Position numbers and translations under genes: made by a program
The notes under the pieces: generated by a model
Seen by the model: only the letters and a program-made list of their open reading frames with translations
Told to the model about the DNA's origin: nothing
The model's database searches: none
Part shown: piece by piece, positions 5,863 to 11,134 of the stretch
How the letters are laid out: every line of letters begins with the position of its first letter
How positions within the stretch are numbered: the first letter of the stretch is position 1
DNA from: JAYZVT01 sp050248375
GTDB taxonomy: Bacteria; Pseudomonadota; Alphaproteobacteria; Rhizobiales; Methyloligellaceae
Length of the DNA stretch: 15,144 bases
Direction of reading: 5' to 3'
NCBI GenBank assembly: GCA_050248375.1
Contig: JBFWSL010000052.1
Span: 1-15,144 of the forward strand

Positions 5863-6285
5863 ATGAACCTTCAAGTCTTGAACAACCGGGCATTCAAGGC
5901 GCTGGCGCTTGGCGCGGCCATCACCGTCGGCGCCGCGACCGCCATGCCCAGCCAGGCCGAGGCCGGACGCCGCGGCAGCGGCGGCGCCATCGTCGCCGGC
6001 ATCGCCGCCGCCGCCATCATCGGCGGCATCGTCGCCAGCCAGAACCGCAGGCATTACGATTACGGGCCGCGCTACTACGCGCCGCCCCCGCCGCGTCCCT
6101 ACGCCTACGCGCCTCCGCCTCCGCCTCCGCCCTCCTACGCCTATGCTCCGGCGCCGTCCTACGGCTACGCGCCGCAGCCCTGGACGCCGGAGTGGTACGA
6201 CTACTGCTCGCGCAAGTGGCGCAGCTTCGATCCGCGCTCGGGCACCTACCAGCCCTATAACGGGCCCCGTCAGCTCTGCCACTGA
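5863..6285 (+). CDS. BA14K family exported protein, copy 1
   Basis: A 140-residue exported protein. Residues 1-34 form a signal peptide (FKALALGAAITVGAATAMPS, likely cut after QAEA). A second hydrophobic, Gly/Ala/Ile-rich segment at about 40-59 could anchor it in a membrane. Residues 62-107 are low-complexity Pro/Tyr/Ala (PPPPRPYAYAPPPPPPPSYA). The C-terminal 35 residues carry the BA14K signature: WYDYCSRKWRSFDPRSGTYQ then NGPRQLCH, with two cysteines likely forming a disulfide. BA14K proteins (named for a Brucella 14-kDa immunoreactive antigen) are small envelope proteins with a proposed lectin-like activity. Start: ATG 5863 with GGAG nine bases upstream. Likely monocistronic: its own EcfG-type promoter upstream and an intrinsic terminator at 6315-6346. 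Confidence 0.85.
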   Translation: MNLQVLNNRAFKALALGAAITVGAATAMPSQAEAGRRGSGGAIVAGIAAAAIIGGIVASQNRRHYDYGPRYYAPPPPRPYAYAPPPPPPPSYAYAPAPSYGYAPQPWTPEWYDYCSRKWRSFDPRSGTYQPYNGPRQLCH

Positions 6286-6314
6286 CGCGAATACGCCTTG
6301 AACCTGTGAGCCAG

Positions 6315-6346
6315 GGGCCGGACCTCGCGTCCGGCCCTTTTGCTTT
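6315..6346 (+). terminator. Intrinsic terminator after BA14K copy 1
   Basis: The nine-base stem GGGCCGGAC (6315-6323) / GTCCGGCCC (6329-6337) has a five-base loop and is followed by TTTTGCTTTT. It lies 29 bases beyond the stop codon. Confidence 0.8.
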
Positions 6347-6400
6347 TCGCGGGCGGCGGCCTACGCTCCCCTCCGTTGGAACCTGAGGAGGGAGATGGCC

Positions 6401-6799
6401 ATGGAGTCCGCTTCGACCGAACTGCGCTACCTGCTCTACGTGATCCTGCTCGGACTGCTCGTCTGGATTCCCTACATCCTCGCCGAGATCGCCACCAACG
6501 GCATCGCCAGGGCATTCAGCTACCCGGACGAGAGAAACCGGCCGCTCTGGGCGCAGCGGCTGGCGAAGGCCCACCAGAATCTTCTCGAGAACACCGTGCC
6601 CTTCGCCGCCATCGTACTGGCCGGCGAGGCCATGAACGTGCACACGCCCGTGACGGCGGCCTGCGCCATGGTGTTCTTCTGGGCGCGCGTGGCGCACCCC
6701 TTCACGCAGATCACGCGAATCTGGGGCGCACGCACGCTCGCCTTCGGCGCCGGCTACGGCGCCACGCTCGTCTACCTGCTGACGCTGCTGGGTGCCTGA
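6401..6799 (+). CDS. MAPEG family membrane protein
   Basis: A 132-residue, four-helix inner-membrane protein of the MAPEG superfamily (membrane-associated proteins in eicosanoid and glutathione metabolism). Hydrophobic segments lie at about 8-27, 55-75, 77-95 and 108-130. The family signature is visible as AQRLAKAHQNLLENTVPFAA (the Arg-x-x-x-Ala-x-x-Asn-x-x-Glu-Asn helix) and FFWARVAHPFTQI (matching the usual aRv-h-x-x-y segment). Characterised members are glutathione transferases or leukotriene synthases; bacterial roles are largely unknown. ATG 6401 is preferred to ATG 6395 because AGGAGG ends nine bases before 6401 but only three before 6395. It is tail to tail with the glycine-zipper gene, with a gap of three bases. 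Confidence 0.85.
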   Translation: MESASTELRYLLYVILLGLLVWIPYILAEIATNGIARAFSYPDERNRPLWAQRLAKAHQNLLENTVPFAAIVLAGEAMNVHTPVTAACAMVFFWARVAHPFTQITRIWGARTLAFGAGYGATLVYLLTLLGA

Positions 6800-6802
6800 G
6801 GA

Positions 6803-7090
6803 CTAGCGCTTCGCCATCGCGTTCTTGATCGCGCCGACGATGGTCACGAGGATGGCGCCAGCCGCGCCCCCGCCAACGACGTCGCGAATGATCGAACCGA
6901 TGTCCATGCTGCCCGCGGCTCCCTCGAGCAGCGACATCAGGATCTGGCCGCCGACGCCGCCGCCTACCGCGCCGGCGATCAGGTCGCCCACGGTCCCGAG
7001 CGACTGGTTGACCCGCGCCTTTCCGGCCCCGGCTCCACCGACGGCTCCGGCAATGACCTGCACGATAAGGTTTCCAAGCATCCCTTCCAT
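6803..7090 (-). CDS. Glycine-zipper small membrane protein
   Basis: A 95-residue, very hydrophobic protein rich in small residues. It contains two near-identical blocks, VIAGAVGGAGAGKA (about 12-25) and LIAGAVGGGVGGQI (about 37-50), and a third Gly/Ala block, VVGGGAAGAILVTIVGAIKN (about 71-90). Spaced glycines of this kind (GxxxG/AxxxG) pack transmembrane helices and occur in glycine-zipper proteins of the envelope. A charged stretch (KARVNQSLGTVGD) separates the first two blocks, so the protein may cross the membrane as two or three short helices and oligomerise. No cleavable signal peptide is evident. Start: ATG 7090 with GGGAGA about eight bases upstream; ATG 7081 is an alternative. No specific function is proposed. 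Confidence 0.68.
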   Translation of the reverse strand: MEGMLGNLIVQVIAGAVGGAGAGKARVNQSLGTVGDLIAGAVGGGVGGQILMSLLEGAAGSMDIGSIIRDVVGGGAAGAILVTIVGAIKNAMAKR

Positions 7091-7230
7091 GGCATCTCTC
7101 CCAGTAGGTTGCAGAAAGGGCGGATTTCCGCCCGCTTCCCCGGCCGGCGGCAGATCGCGTCTCTCGCCCGTCCGGCCCGGCTTAATACTTTAGGCTGAGT
7201 CGGAGGGTAATACTGTCTGAAATCGCATGT

Positions 7231-7259
7231 ATGTCAGACACACATTTCTGCGGTAAAAT
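7231..7259 (+). promoter_or_regulatory. Candidate promoter of BA14K copy 2, with overlapping inverted repeat
   Basis: ATGTCA (-35, 7231-7236) and TAAAAT (-10, 7254-7259) are 17 bases apart. A perfect inverted repeat, TGTCTGA (7214-7220) and TCAGACA (7234-7240), covers the -35 hexamer and could be an operator. The leader would be about 77 nt and would contain GGGCCGCGGCCC (7317-7328) just before the ribosome site. Confidence 0.4.
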
Positions 7260-7342
7260 GATTGGTCGAACTGGGTGCGGGTAACTCGTTGGTGGCTGCG
7301 GCGCGTCCCGGAAGAGGGGCCGCGGCCCGAAGGATAAAGCAA

Positions 7343-7921
7343 ATGCGCAAGTCGTATCTGGGCGCCTTGGGTCTCTCCATCGCCGCCGCCGGCCTGATGG
7401 CCTCCACTCCGGCCGAGGCCTGGGGCAAGAAGTATCGCCATTGCTGCTACGGCACCGGCGTCGTGGTCGCCGGCACCGTCTACGGCTCGGCCTATATCGC
7501 GCCGCCCGCCTATGCCTACACGGAATCCTACTACAGCCCTTACGCCCCCGATTATCCGCCCTATCACTCGGGCTACGCCTATACTTGGGAGACGGTGACG
7601 CCTCCGGCCCATTACGTGCCGTCCTACCGGACCTACACGCCGCCACCGCCGCCCTCCGCCTACCAGACGCCCGGGCTGCCGCCCTATGAGAGCTACAAGC
7701 CGGCCCAGCCGGGCGCTTATGGCTCCCAGGCTTATGGCAACGGCTATGCCCAGAATGGCTATCAGGGGTATCAGGGCTACCAAGGCTACCAGGGCAACGG
7801 CGGCGCGCCCGCCGAGGGCAGCGCCGAGTGGTACTCCTATTGCTGGTCCAAATACCAGAATTTCGACCCGAATTCAGGCACTTACACCGGTCCGGGCGGC
7901 CAGCGCCTGCCCTGCCGCTGA
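7343..7921 (+). CDS. BA14K family exported protein, copy 2, with YQG repeats
   Basis: A 192-residue exported protein. Signal peptide at 1-26 (LGALGLSIAAAGLMASTPAEA). After it come HCCYGTG (33-39), a long Tyr/Pro/Ala-rich low-complexity region (about 50-135), four tandem Tyr-Gln-Gly units at 140-151, and a BA14K-type C-terminus: WYSYCWSKYQNFDPNSGTYT followed by GPGGQRLPCR. It keeps the paired cysteines and the F-DP-x-SGTY core seen in copy 1. Start: ATG 7343 with AAGGA eight bases upstream; the upstream frame lacks a signal peptide. The low-complexity part is probably a surface or periplasmic spacer. Copies 1 and 2 share the C-terminal domain and general layout but little else. A candidate promoter with an inverted repeat precedes it and a strong hairpin follows. 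Confidence 0.83.
   Translation: MRKSYLGALGLSIAAAGLMASTPAEAWGKKYRHCCYGTGVVVAGTVYGSAYIAPPAYAYTESYYSPYAPDYPPYHSGYAYTWETVTPPAHYVPSYRTYTPPPPPSAYQTPGLPPYESYKPAQPGAYGSQAYGNGYAQNGYQGYQGYQGYQGNGGAPAEGSAEWYSYCWSKYQNFDPNSGTYTGPGGQRLPCR
7760..7795 (+). repeat. Tandem 9-bp repeat encoding YQGYQGYQGYQG
   Basis: Four in-frame 9-bp units with sequences TATCAGGGG, TATCAGGGC, TACCAAGGC and TACCAGGGC. Synonymous differences show that the array is not brand new, but slippage could still change its length. Confidence 0.85.
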
Positions 7922-7941
7922 AACATCGGTCATCCGCGATG

Positions 7942-7973
7942 CCGGCCGCCGGGAAATCCTCCCCGGCGGCCGG
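7942..7973 (+). terminator. Hairpin after BA14K copy 2 (terminator-like, weak T tract)
   Basis: A perfect 12-base stem, CCGGCCGCCGGG (7942-7953) / CCCGGCGGCCGG (7962-7973), with an eight-base loop, 20 bases after the stop. Only TCCGTT follows, so it may act as a factor-assisted terminator or an mRNA 3'-end stabiliser. Confidence 0.55.
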
Positions 7974-8033
7974 TCCGTTAACGCCGCAGCCTCCCGTTTC
8001 CCACCCATAATATTGCCCCGCAACAATCATTAA

Positions 8034-8052
8034 GTGTCCGTTTTTAGGACAC
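8034..8052. promoter_or_regulatory. Inverted repeat GTGTCC-N7-GGACAC upstream of the RlpA-like gene
   Basis: Perfect six-base arms (8034-8039 and 8047-8052) around GTTTTTA, 113 bp upstream of the RlpA-like ATG in an AT-richer stretch. The geometry suits an operator for a dimeric regulator, or a short RNA hairpin. I do not recognise the motif. Confidence 0.35.
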
Positions 8053-8165
8053 AATTCGCGGCGAACTTCTGCGCCGCACAAAACCTGATTCGGGGAAGCT
8101 CCCCCTCCCCGGATCGATCATCCCGCCCCGGGTAGCCCGGGACATCACACACAAGGAGTGTTCGT

Positions 8166-8609
8166 ATGAGTTCAATCCGGATGATGTTTGCCTGCGCCCT
8201 TGTGGCCGTTGGTCTGTTTCCGGCGACCGCGACCGTCGCCGGCGAGCAGGGCCACGCGTCCTGGTATGCCCTCACTTCCATGACCGCCAGCGGCGAGCGC
8301 ATGAATCCCGACGGGATGACGGCCGCGCATCGCACCCTGCCCTTCGGCACCCGCGTGCGCGTTGAAAACCTGAACAACGGCCGGGCCGTGGTCCTGCGCA
8401 TCAACGACCGCGGGCCGTTCATCCAGGGCCGCATCATCGACGTGAGCCGCGCAGCCGCCTCGCAGCTCGGATTTATCGGCGCCGGCACCGCCCGGGTCCG
8501 CGTGACGGTGGTCGGCTCCGGCGACACCAGGACGGGCGTCGGCAGGGAAGCCGAGTCGACGTCGGGCTGGCGCAACGATCTGGGACTTTTCCCGGGCAGC
8601 CGCAGCTAG
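8166..8609 (+). CDS. RlpA-like double-psi beta-barrel protein (septal lytic transglycosylase family)
   Basis: A 147-residue secreted protein: signal peptide at 1-25 (cut near TVA-GEQG), then one double-psi beta-barrel (about 28-115) with GHASWYA, TASGE (40-44), AAHRTLPFGTRVRVENL (53-69), RINDRGPF (79-85), GRIIDVSRAAA (88-98) and a short Ser/Gly/Arg-rich tail. Glu44, His55 and Asp81 have the same spacing as the catalytic residues described for the Pseudomonas RlpA, which cleaves glycan strands lacking peptide stems. Unlike that protein it has no lipobox cysteine and no C-terminal SPOR domain, so it should be soluble in the periplasm and not recruited to septal denuded glycan by the usual route. 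Start: AAGGAG seven bases before ATG. Ends in a strong terminator; probably monocistronic. Confidence 0.88.
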   Translation: MSSIRMMFACALVAVGLFPATATVAGEQGHASWYALTSMTASGERMNPDGMTAAHRTLPFGTRVRVENLNNGRAVVLRINDRGPFIQGRIIDVSRAAASQLGFIGAGTARVRVTVVGSGDTRTGVGREAESTSGWRNDLGLFPGSRS

Positions 8610-8627
8610 CACGGCGCGGGAAGCAGG

Positions 8628-8670
8628 AAAAACCGGCCGGGCGCGGAGCAATCCGCGTCCGGTTTTTCTT
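8628..8670 (+). terminator. Intrinsic terminator after the RlpA-like gene
   Basis: An outer stem AAAAACCGG (8628-8636) / CCGGTTTTT (8659-8667) and an inner stem CGCGGA (8642-8647) / TCCGCG (8652-8657), followed by TTTTTCTTT. It could also work in the opposite direction because of the A run on its left side. Confidence 0.85.
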
Positions 8671-8775
8671 TACCAGGAAAATATCGCGCGGCTTTCTTTC
8701 GGGGTTTTTCACGTCCCCGGGGTGGCAATCCTCCCGCGGCACCACATATGTCAGCCCAACATGGAGGATACCGCT

Positions 8776-9090
8776 ATGAAGAAAACCCTTGTCGCGCTTG
8801 GACTTGGCGCCCTCTGTCTGGGCGTTGCCGCAACCACCCCCGCTTCCGCCGCCATTCAGTGCGACGGTCCCTACCAGGTCGGCAAATACGGCCAGTTCCG
8901 TTCCTCCTATTGCGAGGACGGGCACATCGCCCAGGTCGCCAGCCAGCGCGGGCGCTATGTGTCCGCTGACGCCATCCGCCACAACCCCAGCATCAAGGCC
9001 GACGTGTGCCGCTCCATCGGCCACCTGCCGAGCGTGAAGATGGCCTGCATCGGCTACGGCGTGGAAGACCGGGGCTTCTTCCGCAACTAG
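8776..9090 (+). CDS. Small secreted four-cysteine protein A
   Basis: A 104-residue precursor with a clear signal peptide (KKTLVALGLGALCLGVAATT, cut after PASA at about residue 25). The mature part of about 79 residues is polar, with four cysteines (29, 46, 78, 91), enough for two disulfides, and segments QCDGPYQVGKYGQFRSSYCE and ADVCRSIGHLPSVKMACIGY. I do not recognise a family. ATG 8776 was chosen for GGAGG eight bases upstream and because the signal peptide begins there; the longer frame from 8722 is not supported. The gene is insulated by terminators on both sides (8628-8670 and 9116-9154). It is the first of three consecutive small secreted proteins with four mature cysteines each. Confidence 0.75.
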   Translation: MKKTLVALGLGALCLGVAATTPASAAIQCDGPYQVGKYGQFRSSYCEDGHIAQVASQRGRYVSADAIRHNPSIKADVCRSIGHLPSVKMACIGYGVEDRGFFRN

Positions 9091-9115
9091 CCGGAAAAGT
9101 AACCGACGGAAAAAA

Positions 9116-9154
9116 CGGGCGGCTTTCCCATGCGGCAAGCCGCCCGAATTTTTT
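9116..9154 (+). terminator. Intrinsic terminator after protein A
   Basis: A ten-base perfect stem, CGGGCGGCTT (9116-9125) / AAGCCGCCCG (9137-9146), with an 11-base loop and then AATTTTTT. A run of A on the left side may let it work in both directions. Confidence 0.88.
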
Positions 9155-9193
9155 GCTGCCTCTACGACTCCGAGACACTGGAAAAGGACTCCC

Positions 9194-9214
9194 CGGTGGA
9201 TGCAATATCCACCG
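9194..9214 (+). other. Leader hairpin upstream of protein B
   Basis: A perfect eight-base stem, CGGTGGAT (9194-9201) / ATCCACCG (9207-9214), with a five-base loop, ending 14 bases before the GAGGG ribosome site of the following gene. No T tract follows, so it is not an intrinsic terminator. It could be an operator or a leader structure. Confidence 0.4.
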
Positions 9215-9241
9215 TCCAACCCAACAGTGAGGGATGACCAC

Positions 9242-9541
9242 ATGTCTCGCATAGCCTTGGTTGTTTCCGGAGGTTTGCTCGCGGCCGGGTTCGCTCTGGC
9301 GACCCCCACCACCGCTGACGCCGGCAAGTCCTGCTACAGCTCCAGCGGCACCGCTGGATGGTTCAACGAGAAATATGCCGGCGAATCGTCGGTGCGCCGT
9401 CTGAACCACGCCATCAATGCCGAGGCGCACAAGAAGAAGTGGAAGGTCGTCTACGTGACCAAGCCCGCCACGTCCTGCTCCAAGGGCAGCGGCGGCTGGT
9501 ACAAGTGCACGTCCACCGCGACGTCCTGCAGCAGCAAGTAG
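9242..9541 (+). CDS. Small secreted four-cysteine protein B
   Basis: A 99-residue precursor: signal peptide at 1-28 (ALVVSGGLLAAGFALATPTT, cut after ADA), then a basic mature part of about 71 residues with four cysteines (31, 79, 89, 96). Notable segments are VRRLNHAINAEAHKKKWKVV, likely a helix, and a C-terminal cysteine cluster TSCSKGSGGWYKC-x6-C-SSK. The C-terminal pattern C-x9-C-x6-C with Trp just before the middle cysteine recurs in protein C downstream, and resembles small exported proteins of alphaproteobacteria that have no known role. Start: ATG 9242 with GAGGG eight bases upstream. It has its own terminator (9561-9596), so it is probably transcribed alone. Confidence 0.75.
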   Translation: MSRIALVVSGGLLAAGFALATPTTADAGKSCYSSSGTAGWFNEKYAGESSVRRLNHAINAEAHKKKWKVVYVTKPATSCSKGSGGWYKCTSTATSCSSK

Positions 9542-9560
9542 ATCGGACTGCGATAAATCC

Positions 9561-9596
9561 CATGCCGGCGGCGGCCCCGCCGGCATGTCGTTTTTT
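9561..9596 (+). terminator. Intrinsic terminator after protein B
   Basis: An 11-base perfect stem, CATGCCGGCGG (9561-9571) / CCGCCGGCATG (9577-9587), with a five-base loop and TCGTTTTTT after it. It lies 20 bases beyond the stop of protein B and 15 bases before the ribosome site of protein C. Confidence 0.9.
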
Positions 9597-9623
9597 CAGG
9601 CAAGCCAGCAAGGGGAGGCTCTC

Positions 9624-9899
9624 ATGCACAAGCACATTCTCGCCGCCGCCGCGGCCACCGCGGCACTCTTCGCATTCGCGCCATCGTCCGCCGAGGCCGG
9701 ATGCAAGGAATTCAAATACGGCTACGTGGGCTACACCCGCTCGGGCACCGAGTCCTTCAGCAAGAAGCGCTCCCTGAAGCTGGCCACCGACTGGCAGGCC
9801 GGAAACGGCGGCCGCATCGGCGCCACCACCCTTACCTGCAAGCCCTTCGGCTTCGCCTCCGAGTGGGAGTGCCACGCCACCACCAGGGTCTGCAAATAG
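9624..9899 (+). CDS. Small secreted four-cysteine protein C
   Basis: A 91-residue precursor with a signal peptide at 1-25 (HILAAAAATAALFAFAPSSA, cut after AEA) and a mature part of about 66 residues with four cysteines (27, 72, 83, 90). The C-terminus LTCKPFGFASEWEC-x6-CK parallels that of protein B (C-x9/10-C-x6-C near the end, Trp before the middle Cys, then Lys), and both have a basic helix in the middle (here KKRSLKLATDWQAG). ATG 9624 is chosen because GGGGAGG precedes it and the longer frame from 9585 would begin inside the terminator of protein B. It must therefore have its own promoter or depend on read-through; the 27 bases between the T tract and the ATG leave little room. No family is recognised. 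Confidence 0.75.
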   Translation: MHKHILAAAAATAALFAFAPSSAEAGCKEFKYGYVGYTRSGTESFSKKRSLKLATDWQAGNGGRIGATTLTCKPFGFASEWECHATTRVCK

Positions 9900-9977
9900 C
9901 GCGGCAAGCGCATTAGGACGGCGTTAGCCATTTCGCTCTAGCCTTTCCCTGCCGAACAAGGGAACGCAGGGCCGATC

Positions 9978-10178
9978 ATGTCCGGAATGGCTGCCGCCGC
10001 CGTCGCGGCCAATCACGCCCAGGTGCAGCTTGCGCTCGCCGCCAAGCTGGCGAAGTCCAATGCCGCCAGCGAACGTTCCGTGGTCGGCCTTATCGAGGCC
10101 GCCAACCAGAACATGCAGACCATGGTGAAGTCCGCGCTCGCGCCGGGCGTCGGCGGCACAGTGGACATCTCCGCCTGA
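9978..10178 (+). CDS. YjfB-like putative motility protein
   Basis: A 66-residue, signal-less, Ala-rich helical protein. The layout matches the YjfB family (short helical proteins annotated as putative motility proteins): an N-terminal Ala-rich helix with small residues, a central QLALAAKLAKSNAASERSVV stretch, NMQTMVKSALAP and a C-terminal GVGGTVDISA that parallels the family's conserved P-x-L/V-G-x-x-(I/V)-D-I ending. The founding Bacillus protein is expressed with motility genes; its biochemical role is unknown. No flagellar gene is visible in this window. Start: ATG 9978 with AGGG six to seven bases upstream. It is convergent with the formyltransferase gene; an RNA-type hairpin (10179-10195) fills the gap exactly. 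Confidence 0.68.
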   Translation: MSGMAAAAVAANHAQVQLALAAKLAKSNAASERSVVGLIEAANQNMQTMVKSALAPGVGGTVDISA

Positions 10179-10195
10179 CGGCGCCGTCCGCGCCG
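10179..10195. terminator. Hairpin filling the convergent gap, possible two-way terminator
   Basis: The stem CGGCGC (10179-10184) / GCGCCG (10190-10195) with a five-base loop begins at the base after the YjfB-like stop and ends one base before the convergent stop at 10197. It has no T tract on either strand, so termination would not be of the simple intrinsic kind. Confidence 0.35.
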
Positions 10196-10196
10196 C

Positions 10197-11111
10197 TCAG
10201 CCGACGAGCGTACCCTCGGTCAGCCCTGCCGCGACCGCGTATTCGCCCGCCGGCATCTTCTCGCCGCCCTCCGGCCGCACCCTGCGCACGTGGATCTCGC
10301 CGCCGCGCGCCGACACCGAGAAACCGTCTTCGGTTATGGAGACAACGCGCCCGGGCGCGCCCGCGTCCATGACGATGCGCGAGCAGTCGAAGATCTGCAC
10401 TTCCCTGCCGCCGATGCGCGTCCAGGCGCCCGGCTGCGGATTGGTGCCGCGGATCAGGTTGTAGACTTCGCCCACCGGCTTGGCCCAGACGATCTCCGCG
10501 TCCTGCTTGCGGCACCAGCTCTCGTAGGTAGCCTTTGAATGGTCCTGCGGACTCTTCGGCGCCCTGCCCTCGCGCACCAGGTCCACGGACTCCAGCATCG
10601 CCTCCACGCCCATGGGAAACAGCTTCTTGAAATAGAGGCTGCCCAGCGTGTCGTCCGGCCCGATCTCCACTTCCTTCTGCATCAGGATCGGCCCCTCATC
10701 GAGCCCGTCGTCGGGCCAGAAGATGGACAGGCCCGTCTTGCGCTCTCCCATGATGATCGGCCAGTTGATCGAGCTGGGCCCCCGGTGCAGCGGCAGCAGC
10801 GAGGGATGATACTGGATGGTGCCGAGCCGCGGCGTGTCGAGCACGGCGGAAGGAACCAGCAGCGTGACATAGGCCATCACGCACAGGTCGGCCTTCAGGC
10901 CCGCAAGCTGTTCCCGCACCTCGGGCGTCTTCCAGCTTGCCGGCTGGAACACGTCGAGGCCCTTTGACAGGGCGAACTCCTTCAGCGGATCGAGCGGCGC
11001 GCCCTTGCGGTCGGGCCCGCAATAGACGGCGGCGATTTCCTCCCCGCGATCGAGCAGGGCTTCCAGCACCGCCTTGCCGAAGGCCTGCTGCCCGTGAACC
11101 ACAAGTCGCAT
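10197..11111 (-). CDS. Formyltransferase, 10-formyl-THF hydrolase/transferase type
   Basis: A 304-residue cytoplasmic protein with an N-terminal formyl-transferase domain (about 1-180) and a C-terminal Formyl_trans_C domain (about 205-300; EIVWAKPVGEVYNLIRG then PQPGAWT). The core reads YHPSLLPLHRGPSSINWPII and SIFWPDDGLDEGPILMQKE. His102 and Asp138 are 36 residues apart, as are the catalytic His/Asp pairs of methionyl-tRNA formyltransferase and of the 10-formyltetrahydrofolate dehydrogenase N-terminal domain. The YHPSLLP, SIFW-x-DDGLD and LFP-x-G blocks fit the dehydrogenase-type domain better than canonical Fmt, and the Asn of Fmt's N-x-H motif is Gln100 here. The aldehyde dehydrogenase part is absent. 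It probably uses 10-formyl-THF; the acceptor is unknown. Start: ATG 11111 with GGAGG six bases upstream. Last gene of an operon with the decarboxylase subunits (23-bp gap). Confidence 0.88.
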   Translation of the reverse strand: MRLVVHGQQAFGKAVLEALLDRGEEIAAVYCGPDRKGAPLDPLKEFALSKGLDVFQPASWKTPEVREQLAGLKADLCVMAYVTLLVPSAVLDTPRLGTIQYHPSLLPLHRGPSSINWPIIMGERKTGLSIFWPDDGLDEGPILMQKEVEIGPDDTLGSLYFKKLFPMGVEAMLESVDLVREGRAPKSPQDHSKATYESWCRKQDAEIVWAKPVGEVYNLIRGTNPQPGAWTRIGGREVQIFDCSRIVMDAGAPGRVVSITEDGFSVSARGGEIHVRRVRPEGGEKMPAGEYAVAAGLTEGTLVG

Positions 11112-11134
11112 GCCGTCCCTCCCGGACCTTCTGG

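Noticed and set aside
5610..5864. 84-codon minus-strand frame
   Set aside because: It runs through both palindromic repeats and the EcfG promoter; translated repeat sequence is not evidence of a gene.
7760..7795. Short tandem array considered as CRISPR-like
   Set aside because: Units are 9 bp, contiguous and in frame; they encode YQG repeats and there are no spacers.
10197..11111. Calling the formyltransferase Fmt (methionyl-tRNA formyltransferase)
   Set aside because: Core blocks fit the 10-formyl-THF dehydrogenase N-terminal domain better, the N-x-H motif has Gln for Asn, and there is no neighbouring peptide deformylase gene.
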